Positions 54,170 to 62,786 of a stretch of DNA of 64,000 nt are shown piece by piece (the first letter of the stretch is position 1; each line of letters opens with the position of its first letter). This stretch comes from Lachnotalea glycerini (lineage in GTDB: Bacteria > Bacillota > Clostridia > Lachnospirales > Lachnospiraceae). Location of the stretch: NCBI RefSeq assembly GCF_003201285.1, contig NZ_QICS01000003.1, forward strand, positions 186,001-250,000, read 5' to 3'. The position numbers and the translations under genes were made by a program. A model generated the notes under the pieces. The model was not told where the DNA came from. It ran no database searches and saw only the letters and a program-made list of their open reading frames with translations.

Positions 54170-54208
54170 AAAGCCTACAACCCTAATAAATACTGGGTTG
54201 TAGGCTTT
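54170..54208 (-). terminator. Strong hairpin terminator
   Basis: AAAGCCTACAACCC (54170-54183) pairs with GGGTTGTAGGCTTT (54195-54208). On the minus strand it is followed by TTTTTTTATG. It also insulates the end of the XRE gene. Confidence 0.75.
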
Positions 54209-54211
54209 CTA

Positions 54212-54529
54212 TTACCTACTCAAACTCGCAAAGTTCTTTGTACTTTTTCGTATATCTCATTCTTTTTCTATACATATTTGTATAGTATGTTTCAATTTTC
54301 TTACCCATTCCATATCGTTTAAACACTTTTTAGTACCAATCCAGTACCAAGGCATTTTCGCGTCATTCTCATGGTATCCAATGGCTTGCAATCCAGTCTT
54401 TTCTAATCTAAAAATAATGTGACAGTGGTTTGCAGTTCCATTGGTATAATTATAAAATTGATTGGTTGAAAATGCAAATAAAAATTTGTGATGGTACCAA
54501 TACTTAGTACCGGTAGCAAGTTTTTTTAC
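54212..54529 (-). pseudogene. Possible coding remnant with repeated GTACC motifs
   Basis: Two overlapping minus-strand open frames lack starts. One (54257-54529) reads FSTNQFYNYTNGTANHCHII; the other (54212-54329) ends MYRKRMRYTKKYKELCEFE. Only one can be real and neither family is known. The stretch also has GTACC pairs at 54332-54350 and 54492-54511, which resemble the sequence around integrase 3' ends and attachment sites. I leave open whether it is gene remnant, attachment region or both. Confidence 0.3.
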
Positions 54530-54608
54530 TTATTTCAATTCCATTGGTCATAAAGGTTCGAATTTCTTTTATTCTCACACCTCTACTTATCGTCAAAATT
54601 GCTGAGAA

Positions 54609-56234
54609 CTAATCCCAATAATTGATGTATATTACCGGCTTGTAACCTAATAATCTAATTTCTTTTTTCCACGTATCAAGTCTATTCTTCAGCATTATCA
54701 TATGAAGTTGTGTCAAATCAGGCTGCTTATTTAAAATTGGCAAATGTTCTCGGTTCTTTAGAATTATCCAAACAGCAACATTTTCAATTTCAGGCATATT
54801 CTCTAACATTTTGTGCTTATATGCTTTAGTGGAGCTGATTGATTGATCTACCGCATAACTCAATTTCGACGAAGCATTTCCTATTTTCACCGCAAACATA
54901 GTTTTATCTTTATAAAGATCCATGAGCTCTATTTTTTCGCCACCTATTTTTTCTTCACAGCGATCATAGTTTTGAAATCCATGTTCTTCTTCCATAACGC
55001 AGTTAAATACACGTTCTGCATAATATTTATCCTTCATTTTCTTTTTGATTGCCGCTTCGTCTAAATCTTTATATACTGGCAAAGATTTTTCAATTTCATA
55101 TTTCCTGCTAACATATTCATCCTTCTGCACAGTTGAAAAATCATACTCTGGATTATATTTAATAGGAATTTCTAAAATCGAATCCTTCAAATATTGAACA
55201 TAGTCATCATTAAATAAAAACCAATCTCCCTTAAGCAGCAAACATCTTTTTGTATCATTTGTATAGTCTATCATCTTTCTAATAGTTTCTGTGCAAACTG
55301 GGTTATTATTTTTATTACTTATCACTTTAATATCTAAAAAGTCATCCTTAACTTTTAAATTGTTTTCCTCAATAAATTGCAGAATATTATTTTTTGAAAG
55401 TTCTTCTATTTCTTTTTGCTTACCATATTTATATTTCAACGTGAATGTGGCATCGTTATTATTAAATATTTCAGTAGCACCAATAATATCAAGTTCAGAT
55501 ATATTTATACATTCAATGTCTTCATCAATTCTTTCTTTAAGTTCATTGTCTAATTCTTCTAAAATCTGCTTATCTCTTACTTTTGAAAACACTGGAATTT
55601 TATGTAATTCTTCCTTTTCAGCCACATCTTTCACGTACTCAATCATTCTTAATATACTATCAATGCTATCTTCTAAGATATTTGTTTTTATTGAATGCCC
55701 AATCTCTACAGTCTCTCCATGAACTGTAAATTCTTGTTCCAAATCTGCTTTAGCCTTTATTTTTGCGAATGATTCTCCACTATCAAACTCTAGCTCATTA
55801 TAATTTACATAAACATTGATTAATTTATTACGTTGGGCATTTGGGGCTGTTAATGTAGTTGTGTTTATTTGCTTCAACTTAATACGCCTTGCAAAATCAA
55901 ATGCAAAATTTACGTCACAGTACTTATCTACAACAAAAAATGACATTCCATATGTAATCGCATAAACACATTCCTTGTCTTCAACAACTAAAACTGCTTT
56001 CGGATTTGATGCTATTTCAATTTTAGCATAATCATATATATCTAAAATCCATTGCCAACTAAGTTTCCCTTTTTCTTCTGGAATATTAATATACGTTCCA
56101 ACCTCGTAGCTAACTTCATCATTACTAATACCAGTATATTCTTCACAACCGACACATTCAAACTTTTCATTTAATCTATCAAAGAACTCTGTTTTTTTAT
56201 CGCCATCAATCTTATATAGATTTATCTGCCCCAT
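54609..56234 (-). CDS. TIGR04141/DUF6119-family protein
   Basis: 541-residue cytoplasmic protein. It opens GQINLYKIDGDKKTEFFDRL, the beta-strand start typical of TIGR04141 (sporadically distributed proteins, DUF6119), then TAPNAQRNKLINVYVNYNEL and a C-terminal SKLSYAVDQSISSTKAYKHK with IWIIL-like strands (AVWIILKNRE). Members lie in restriction and other defence islands; biochemical role unknown. No nuclease or ATPase motif is visible. GGAGG lies 13 nt before the ATG. Last gene of the defence run, preceded by a perfect palindrome at 56286-56310. Confidence 0.75.
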   Translation of the reverse strand: MGQINLYKIDGDKKTEFFDRLNEKFECVGCEEYTGISNDEVSYEVGTYINIPEEKGKLSWQWILDIYDYAKIEIASNPKAVLVVEDKECVYAITYGMSFFVVDKYCDVNFAFDFARRIKLKQINTTTLTAPNAQRNKLINVYVNYNELEFDSGESFAKIKAKADLEQEFTVHGETVEIGHSIKTNILEDSIDSILRMIEYVKDVAEKEELHKIPVFSKVRDKQILEELDNELKERIDEDIECINISELDIIGATEIFNNNDATFTLKYKYGKQKEIEELSKNNILQFIEENNLKVKDDFLDIKVISNKNNNPVCTETIRKMIDYTNDTKRCLLLKGDWFLFNDDYVQYLKDSILEIPIKYNPEYDFSTVQKDEYVSRKYEIEKSLPVYKDLDEAAIKKKMKDKYYAERVFNCVMEEEHGFQNYDRCEEKIGGEKIELMDLYKDKTMFAVKIGNASSKLSYAVDQSISSTKAYKHKMLENMPEIENVAVWIILKNREHLPILNKQPDLTQLHMIMLKNRLDTWKKEIRLLGYKPVIYINYWD

Positions 56235-56285
56235 ATTATAAAACCCACCTCCAATTAACCATAGTTTATATTCTCCTATTCAATC

Positions 56286-56310
56286 ATTCGCTCATTTCAA
56301 ATGAGCGAAT
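56286..56310. promoter_or_regulatory. Perfect palindrome ahead of the DUF6119 gene
   Basis: ATTCGCTCATTT-C-AAATGAGCGAAT: exact 12-bp arms around a single base, just past the Schlafen-like gene's stop. Its TGAGCGAAT half recurs at 56504-56550, so a protein-binding site is more likely than a simple terminator. Confidence 0.6.
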
Positions 56311-56313
56311 GCT

Positions 56314-57699
56314 CTATTGCTTTAAATACACATTGCCTTTTGTTCCTTTGTTACTTTTAATAATACCAACGTCACAAAGTGCATTTAAATATCTTCTTAC
56401 CTGTGCAGTTGATTTTCCTGTTAATTCCTGTCCAATTGAATTTGTGATTTCTGTATTATCTTTTAAATATTCTAATATTTTTTTTAATGGCTCCTTCATT
56501 TTTCCGCTCATTAATTCGCTCATAATTCGCTCATTTGAAGTGAGCGAATTATTTTCTTCTGAATTACCATGTAATAACTTCAAGTATTTATCACACGCTT
56601 TACAAAGCACCATAATTCCATCTTCGCTGATATCATATTCTGGTAATGGACCATCATACTTTTCACATGCTTCTTTGATTTTATCAAATCCACGCCCCCA
56701 GGCTTCAATCATGCCGCTCTTAAAAAAGATATCTGCCAGCTTCGGATTGTATGGCTTCGAAGAATGTTTTTGAAATAATTTTTCGGTAGAAGTTAAGTTG
56801 GTTGGCATAGCACCATCGTTCCAGATATACATTTTGTCTTCATAAACACTGATCTGAATCGGATTGCATCCGCTATAATCTTTATGAACAATTGCATTTA
56901 ATAAAATTTCTCTGAACGCATCTCTGTGAAACATATACTGCTCCACTCTCTGGATTCCTTTGTAATCAATCAAAGCTTTCAAATACTTTGTATAAATCAA
57001 ATCCACCGTCTTATCCACTTGCTCAATCAATGGACCATGTACTTCATCCTGATACAATAAATCTGAATCTGATTTACCAAAATATCCAATCTTAATATAA
57101 GAGCCCGTTACCCATTTTTCTGGATCTTCATAAAAAGCCAACATAGCTGCTCGTAACAAATGGTCATCTTCATCCACTAAATGTAAATCTTCCATCAGTA
57201 TGATATCGCTGACCCGTACGGCTTCTTCTGTTAATCTGCCTCTTTCTACAGCCTTTTTCTTAAATAACTTAATCGCATCCTGCTTCAAATCTTCTATCTT
57301 AATTCTTGGCAAAGGGACGCCATCCCATGTTTTCCCCTGTAACTTAAGCATAGCTTTATCAAGTTCTTTACCAGTAATCTCTCGCATGGTACTTCCTGAT
57401 CTATAATAGTATTTTCCACGAAAACTAATTAAAGAAGGATACTTGTCCACAATAATTTCAAGATATTCCAGCTTTCCTTCAAATTTTAGATTTACATCAA
57501 CGATAATTCCCATCATGTCTGTAATCTTGTTTGGTAATTTTTCAAGAAGTTGCCTTGAATTCTTTATTCCGACAATGTTGCCGTCATCATCTTTACCAAT
57601 ATATAAGATCCCACCATATGCATTGGCATAACCGCAGATCCATTTTAAATATTCATCTTGCCATGACTCTTTCCATTCTATTGTTTGATGTTCTGGCAC
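56314..57699 (-). CDS. Schlafen/AlbA_2-domain ATP-binding protein
   Basis: 461-residue protein. Residues 5-110 are the AlbA_2/Schlafen domain (TIEWKESWQDEYLKWICGYA, then GGILYIGKDDDGNIVGI). Residues about 265-360 resemble the GHKL-like HATPase_c_4 region of these proteins (FREILLNAIVHKDYSG, SGMIEAWGRGFDKI). The end is a winged helix (TNSIGQELTGKSTAQVRRYL). Start is a GTG with GGAGGAG 5 nt before. This RecG-C/AlbA_2 architecture is usually annotated as a putative transcriptional regulator and often occurs in defence islands. Its own 3' coding region carries repeated TGAGCGAAT sites. Confidence 0.85.
   Translation of the reverse strand: MPEHQTIEWKESWQDEYLKWICGYANAYGGILYIGKDDDGNIVGIKNSRQLLEKLPNKITDMMGIIVDVNLKFEGKLEYLEIIVDKYPSLISFRGKYYYRSGSTMREITGKELDKAMLKLQGKTWDGVPLPRIKIEDLKQDAIKLFKKKAVERGRLTEEAVRVSDIILMEDLHLVDEDDHLLRAAMLAFYEDPEKWVTGSYIKIGYFGKSDSDLLYQDEVHGPLIEQVDKTVDLIYTKYLKALIDYKGIQRVEQYMFHRDAFREILLNAIVHKDYSGCNPIQISVYEDKMYIWNDGAMPTNLTSTEKLFQKHSSKPYNPKLADIFFKSGMIEAWGRGFDKIKEACEKYDGPLPEYDISEDGIMVLCKACDKYLKLLHGNSEENNSLTSNERIMSELMSGKMKEPLKKILEYLKDNTEITNSIGQELTGKSTAQVRRYLNALCDVGIIKSNKGTKGNVYLKQ
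56504..56550. repeat. TGAGCGAAT repeats inside the Schlafen-like gene
   Basis: Read on the plus strand: CCGCTCATTA, ATTCGCTCA, ATTCGCTCA and TGAGCGAAT in tandem/inverted order over 47 bp. The last two form a near-copy of the palindrome 230 bp to the left. They fall in the codons for SLTSNERIMSELMSGK. Confidence 0.6.
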
Positions 57700-57747
57700 T
57701 CATTCTCCTCCTCTCTTAAAACAGTTTAATAAAAATATGTATGAAAA

Positions 57748-58353
57748 CTACTCTTCACAATCCAACGCAAATAAGTCGAAATACTCGCAAAATAATACAC
57801 ATAATTCTGAATATGCTGTATTCAATTTATCAACATTTTTTCCATCACTTTCTCTTTTCGTAATCTCTTTTTTCAACTCTAATTGTTTTATTCTAATACG
57901 ATCTAAGTTATAAATCAGGCAGTGTCTTTTTAAATAAAGCTGAAGCTCAAAATAAATATATTCCCCCAACTTTGTTTCAGGTACAATTTCGCCTGACTCT
58001 TTTCTTTTTAGATGATTATAGTAATCATCTTCGCATGGGTCTAAAAAACCAATATCATCGATAATGTTTATTTTGGCGTCACTGCTTGGCCACTTATCTG
58101 ACTTTGAAATATTACAGTAAGGACAAGAATACAACAAATTATCATAAGTATATTTAAGATTAGGGAAATGCTCCTTCGGTGCAAAATGTTCTACATGATA
58201 ACTATTGTACCCTCCTGAATACAAATGAAAATCATCACAATATGCACATCTACCATTAAAATCTTTTACCAATCGCTTTTTATTTGATTTATTCGTTCTC
58301 CATATCTCACCAGTATAAGTTCTACTAGGTCTTATCTTTTTTATTTCAACCAT
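57748..58353 (-). CDS. HNH endonuclease
   Basis: 201-residue nuclease. A zinc/HNH core lies at residues 30-90: Cys36/Cys39 in CAYCD, the catalytic HVEHFAPKE (His53, His56), Asn72 in YDNLLYSC and Cys77/Cys80 in CPYCN, then KSDKWP. The C-terminal 100 residues are helical with charged pairs and could bind a partner or the target. The ATG lies 1 bp after the receiver gene's stop, showing tight coupling. DNA is the likely target, as for other HNH proteins; it may be the effector of the adjoining kinase/receiver pair. Confidence 0.85.
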   Translation of the reverse strand: MVEIKKIRPSRTYTGEIWRTNKSNKKRLVKDFNGRCAYCDDFHLYSGGYNSYHVEHFAPKEHFPNLKYTYDNLLYSCPYCNISKSDKWPSSDAKINIIDDIGFLDPCEDDYYNHLKRKESGEIVPETKLGEYIYFELQLYLKRHCLIYNLDRIRIKQLELKKEITKRESDGKNVDKLNTAYSELCVLFCEYFDLFALDCEE

Positions 58354-58354
58354 T

Positions 58355-59023
58355 TCAATCCTCTTCTAGTAATTTATCAATTTTTTTCATTAACTCATCT
58401 ACTCTGTCTACTTGCAGTTCTCTCTTTATTCTATCAGGTAAAGCTTTTTCAGCATCAATACTTTTTTCTATCATAGTATCCAAATATAATATCCTGTCAT
58501 CAATTTCGCTTGATTTGCCCGAAGCCGGTAATAGTCTTTTCAATTCCCCCTTCCAACTTTCAATTTGTTTATAATATTTTAAAACTTGTTCTATTATTTT
58601 ATAATTGAGTTCAATTCTTTCTTCGCTTTCAGAAAGATATCTGGTAAAATCGAAAACCTGATAAGCATTAAAAACTTCCTGTTCATATAACTCATCTTCA
58701 TATGCTGTTAATATAAAAACTGGAAAATCAAGCAGCGTTGATTCTAAGCATTTTGCAAATTGTACTCCTGTAAAACTAATATTTGCATATGATGATAAAT
58801 TATAATCTACTAATACGCATTCTATTTTGTTTTTTCTAATAAAATCTATCATTTCATCAATGTCCAAATCAATTGATATTTCATAAGGTTCAAATTCATA
58901 CTCACGGTATTTATCTATTTTTGTTTTTGACGCTTCCTGCATTCCATAAAGTAATTGTGTAATTATTTGTGTTACTTTACTAGTGTCATCATCCAATATT
59001 CCAATTTTTATTTTCTTTTTCAT
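58355..59023 (-). CDS. Stand-alone receiver-domain protein
   Basis: 222-residue protein. Residues 5-135 are a response-regulator receiver: the acidic cluster DDD (11-13) in GILDDDT, the phosphoacceptor Asp73 in CVLVDYNL and Thr106 in FILTAYED. The conserved Lys-Pro near 128 is replaced (FTRYLSES). An insertion around residues 30-50 is also unusual. Instead of a DNA-binding domain, residues 140-222 are helical and highly charged, so output is likely by protein contact. It lies between the dual-GHKL kinase (21-bp gap) and the HNH gene (1-bp gap). AGAGAGG is its ribosome site. Confidence 0.82.
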   Translation of the reverse strand: MKKKIKIGILDDDTSKVTQIITQLLYGMQEASKTKIDKYREYEFEPYEISIDLDIDEMIDFIRKNKIECVLVDYNLSSYANISFTGVQFAKCLESTLLDFPVFILTAYEDELYEQEVFNAYQVFDFTRYLSESEERIELNYKIIEQVLKYYKQIESWKGELKRLLPASGKSSEIDDRILYLDTMIEKSIDAEKALPDRIKRELQVDRVDELMKKIDKLLEED

Positions 59024-59044
59024 TACAATTCCTCTCTACAGATA

Positions 59045-61324
59045 TTAAATCGGAAATTTCATTTCCATACTGAATCCATTATTTACTTCTAGTAACCTAT
59101 AATCTCCATTATATTCTCTTATTGTGGATGCTACTATATACATTCCCAAACCAGTTCCTATAACGTTTCCTTCTTGATCATATTTACTTGTCGTACCAAA
59201 TTTAAAAATATCATAAGGATCTTTAAAATAAGAACCTATTCCTTTTCCATTATCTGTGAATATAATAATAAATTTATCCTCCGTTTTTAAATCAATAACG
59301 ATTTCTCTATTTTTAGTATCAGACTTACTAAAAGCTTCAATAGAATTTATGATTAGATTATACATTATACTTTCATAATCTGATTCAAAAATTCTTCTTG
59401 AAGTAGCTTTATTGTCTGTATTAACAAGCAATTCAACTTTTTTTTGTTTAAGAATTGGGTCTAATATATCAACTATATTTTTAATTGTTACGTACAAGTC
59501 CTTTTTAAGCCTTCTTCTCTTATCCTTCTTACTCTGATTTGAAATTACCGAAATCCATGATTTTAAGAAGGTATCATTCTTATATAAATCATTTAGATTT
59601 CTTTCAATTAAGTATAAATTATTATTTTCAAAAGCCAAACGCATTGAATCAACTCTTGTTACCAATATTGCATTAATACTCTTTAAATCATGAACAATTG
59701 ATGAGGTAATTAATCCATTTGTAGCTAATGAGCGCAACAATTTCAATTCTGTTATCAGCTCATCTCTTTCCTCTTCGTAATATTTAACAGTTTTGGCTAA
59801 ACTTTCAAGTTTACTTTTAGCTGATTTATTATCTTTTTTATTCTTAAGTATATTTTGTGCTAAAGCAGTTCCTTCTCGTTTAGTTTTCTCCTTTTCATTG
59901 ATACGATCATCATATTGTTTTAATGTTCTTGCTATATAGGCTCTATCATGTTCAAATACTGAGATTATTTTGATTATTGTCTCTTTAAACAATTTGAAAC
60001 TTTCATTTTCAATCAAACCTTCTCGACTGGATTTATCAATAATCGATCCATTTGTTATTCTAGAAATAAATATTGTACCTTGACCTTGTGCATTCCTAAC
60101 ACTCCAAGCTTCTGATTTACTAGAAACAGCAACGGGATTGGAATTATATCTTGCTTCTAATCCTAACCAATCATATGAATCAGAATTAACATCACCATAT
60201 GGTCGAACCAAAAAATTGTCTCTATATATTTTCACTCCACCATGTTCATCAAGCCAATTCTTCCTAGTTTTACTAATAGTTTTGTAAAAATATACATCTT
60301 GTGATTCTCCTTGCATACTCAATTTCATAAAAATATATTTAAATTTAAATTCACCAATTTCCTTAATCTTAGCAATCAGCTCTTCGTCATCCGTACTAAA
60401 CAGTTGTGATATAGGGTAATTAAATGTAAAGACTTTTTTCTCAAAATCTTCTTTTCTATATGGATATCTTAGAAATCTTTCTTCTCTAAATACATCGTCC
60501 GGCATCCTAGATAAATCAAACTCATTTCTCTCCATAGTTATTTCAAACTTACTTCCATCGAAGTTAGCATTGATTTTATAATCAAATTCTTCCGATAAAT
60601 TATTTTCAATAAGCTCAAATCCTGAATCTTTTGATTTTTGAATACTTATATAAAACTCATCCTGCTCTTCTGGCGGAATTAAGAAACCCAACGAATTTAT
60701 AAGATTATTAATTGTAGTTTCTTTCCAATCATCTCTAAGACCAGATATTTTTAAAACTGTTCCAGTTTTAAAAATAAAACTAACTTCATTTTCTTCTCCT
60801 CTATCTTCATTCAACTTTTTTTCAAGGAGTTTAATTTCTCGCTTGACGCACTCTGGAAGTATCGCATATATATTAGTATTTAAATAGTCAAAATCAGCTT
60901 CTATCTCATCTAAAGTTTTTCCTGCCTCTTCAAAACTATTCCAATTTGTTGACCACTTTATAAATTTATCATTTGCATTTTTTGTATACATTTCGCAAAG
61001 ACTACCCAAGCGATCTAGCGCAAATCTTCCAATACCCTTTTCTCCCGATTTAATTCTATCTTTTTCCGATATGTATTCATCACGTTTATTTGCTGTTCCA
61101 ATCATCATCCAGTTATCTTCAATAACTGATTTTGTCATCCCTGTACCATCATCTATAATATATAATGCATTTTCTGAGGTCTCAAAATACACATAGCATA
61201 GTGTTGCATCCGCATCATAAGTATTCTTTATCAATTCAATTAGTGCACCTTCTACTTTTGATACACTTTCGCGCCCAAGTAAAATAGTTGCTCTTGAAGA
61301 AATTTTATATTTCATTTTTGCCAT
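59045..61324 (-). CDS. Dual GHKL protein: MORC/Hsp90-like ATPase fused to histidine kinase
   Basis: 759-residue soluble protein with two ATP-binding modules. N-terminal: GALIELIKNTYDADAT (Glu30, Asn34), DDGTGM at 58-63 and GEKGIGRFA at 94-102, the HATPase_c_3 pattern of MORC/Hsp90/MutL. A middle region of about 350 residues follows. Residues 470-530 are coiled coil (KSKLESLAKTVKYYEEERDE). Then a histidine-kinase core: phosphoacceptor His545 in SIVHDLKS, N-box NLIINSIEA (Asn660), DNGKG at 691 and GTGLGMYIV at 723. No membrane span, so the sensor must be the internal N-terminal part. GGAGG precedes the ATG. It is flanked by the methyltransferase and receiver genes. Confidence 0.85.
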   Translation of the reverse strand: MAKMKYKISSRATILLGRESVSKVEGALIELIKNTYDADATLCYVYFETSENALYIIDDGTGMTKSVIEDNWMMIGTANKRDEYISEKDRIKSGEKGIGRFALDRLGSLCEMYTKNANDKFIKWSTNWNSFEEAGKTLDEIEADFDYLNTNIYAILPECVKREIKLLEKKLNEDRGEENEVSFIFKTGTVLKISGLRDDWKETTINNLINSLGFLIPPEEQDEFYISIQKSKDSGFELIENNLSEEFDYKINANFDGSKFEITMERNEFDLSRMPDDVFREERFLRYPYRKEDFEKKVFTFNYPISQLFSTDDEELIAKIKEIGEFKFKYIFMKLSMQGESQDVYFYKTISKTRKNWLDEHGGVKIYRDNFLVRPYGDVNSDSYDWLGLEARYNSNPVAVSSKSEAWSVRNAQGQGTIFISRITNGSIIDKSSREGLIENESFKLFKETIIKIISVFEHDRAYIARTLKQYDDRINEKEKTKREGTALAQNILKNKKDNKSAKSKLESLAKTVKYYEEERDELITELKLLRSLATNGLITSSIVHDLKSINAILVTRVDSMRLAFENNNLYLIERNLNDLYKNDTFLKSWISVISNQSKKDKRRRLKKDLYVTIKNIVDILDPILKQKKVELLVNTDNKATSRRIFESDYESIMYNLIINSIEAFSKSDTKNREIVIDLKTEDKFIIIFTDNGKGIGSYFKDPYDIFKFGTTSKYDQEGNVIGTGLGMYIVASTIREYNGDYRLLEVNNGFSMEMKFPI

Positions 61325-61341
61325 ATATATTTACCTCCAAC

Positions 61342-62745
61342 TCAAAATTTATATTTCATAATATCCTTAGAAGTTATTCTCAAAGATTTTCCGCTTATGT
61401 GAATACCTACCGCATTTACATATTCCACAAATTTATCACTCCGCAAAATATCAACTGCATTTTGCAACGACATCTCATCGTTTTTTGGTGTAATATACAT
61501 TCCTGCGTATGGAATGCATTCACGATTTAGCTTATACAGATTAACTTTCTCTGTAATTATAGTTGACACTAACAATTTTTCTTTATCCAATCCAACTAGT
61601 GCTTGCGATCTACCATATTCAAACCAATTCGCATTTTCATCTTTTTTACGCTTATCTAACTTTTCTCTGTTTTTATTCAAATATGATGTAGCTCCAGGAA
61701 ATTTCATCTCGAAATCAATTGTTGAATACCTATTTAAATTTCCATTCTCATAATAATATGGAAAAATAATCAACTCCTTTTTGTCGTACTTACGCGACCG
61801 TGGTGTTGCCGTTTCTCGTACTACTTTTTGTTCAATGTAATATCCCTCACATATTATATAATTTCCTTCAACTTCCCATTTTTTTATTACGTAAGCCTCA
61901 TTCAATAGTGTTGCTACAACATGTGAAACTTGAAAGTAATCTCCAAATTCTCTCTTTCCTATATTAAAATTATTACTAAAGAACCATTTATCAATTAGTT
62001 TATCAATATCTATTTTTATCGAATTGTTATTAACTACATCTGTATAATTTAATTGATTTAATGTTCTATTTTTCTCTATCACCATAATAGCAGATTTAAC
62101 TAGGGCATTATCAAAAATTTTTTCTTCTGTATAATCTATGATTTCCGAAATATAATTTTTCATCATATTTCGCAAGTTTTCTCCAAATACAGTTTTAAAA
62201 ATACTACTAGGAATCAAATATGCCATCTTTCCATTGTTTTGCAAACTTAGTATGCTCTTTTCTATAAAAGCATAGCAATAGTCAAATTTGCCTTCTTTAC
62301 ATGTTGTGAAATTATCCTTTACAAAAATTCTATCAGATTCTTCCATGTCACTATAGGTTAAGTATGGTGGATTCCCAACTATATACTCAAAGTTTATACT
62401 TGTATTCCACTTTAAATAGTCTACATTAAAAATTTTCCACTTAACATTAGTAATTCCTTCTTTTTCAGTAACTCGCTTCAAGTTTTTAAGACATTTTTTA
62501 TAATGCTTTTTATCCAATTCTATTCCGTATATATCTTGCTCTAATCCATATTTTATTTTAGAATTAGGGATTTTATTATTTTTACAATCCAATATATACC
62601 TACCAACTATACTTACAAGTATTTTCCCATCTCCACAGGAATTTTCCAATACCTTTTTCCCGTATAATTGCTCATTATATCCAACACAATCTAACAGCTT
62701 CTCAACATAATTTTCCGGTGTGAATACTTGACACTTCTCGTTCAT
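61342..62745 (-). CDS. N6-adenine DNA methyltransferase with recognition domain
   Basis: 467-residue class I methyltransferase. It begins QVFTPENYVEKLL; the SAM motif is VLENSCGDGKIL (about 32-43), acidic motif II is YGIELD, and the catalytic NPPY is at 125-128 in IVGNPPYLTYSDME. Residues about 250-467 are a TaqI/type IIG-like target recognition region (ending SGKSLRITSKDIMKYKF). No nuclease domain is fused, so cleavage would be by another gene. It transfers a methyl group to adenine in its target sequence. GAGGTAAC precedes the ATG. It follows hsdR by about 40 bp and precedes the dual-GHKL gene by 17 bp. Confidence 0.9.
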   Translation of the reverse strand: MNEKCQVFTPENYVEKLLDCVGYNEQLYGKKVLENSCGDGKILVSIVGRYILDCKNNKIPNSKIKYGLEQDIYGIELDKKHYKKCLKNLKRVTEKEGITNVKWKIFNVDYLKWNTSINFEYIVGNPPYLTYSDMEESDRIFVKDNFTTCKEGKFDYCYAFIEKSILSLQNNGKMAYLIPSSIFKTVFGENLRNMMKNYISEIIDYTEEKIFDNALVKSAIMVIEKNRTLNQLNYTDVVNNNSIKIDIDKLIDKWFFSNNFNIGKREFGDYFQVSHVVATLLNEAYVIKKWEVEGNYIICEGYYIEQKVVRETATPRSRKYDKKELIIFPYYYENGNLNRYSTIDFEMKFPGATSYLNKNREKLDKRKKDENANWFEYGRSQALVGLDKEKLLVSTIITEKVNLYKLNRECIPYAGMYITPKNDEMSLQNAVDILRSDKFVEYVNAVGIHISGKSLRITSKDIMKYKF

Positions 62746-62786
62746 ATGTTACCTCAAGGTTTCTAATTTAATTTTTCGTCAGGAAT

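Noticed and set aside
57748-58353. Retron-type system suggested by the HNH gene
   Set aside because: No reverse transcriptase gene or msr/msd-like structured region lies nearby; the neighbours are a kinase and receiver instead.
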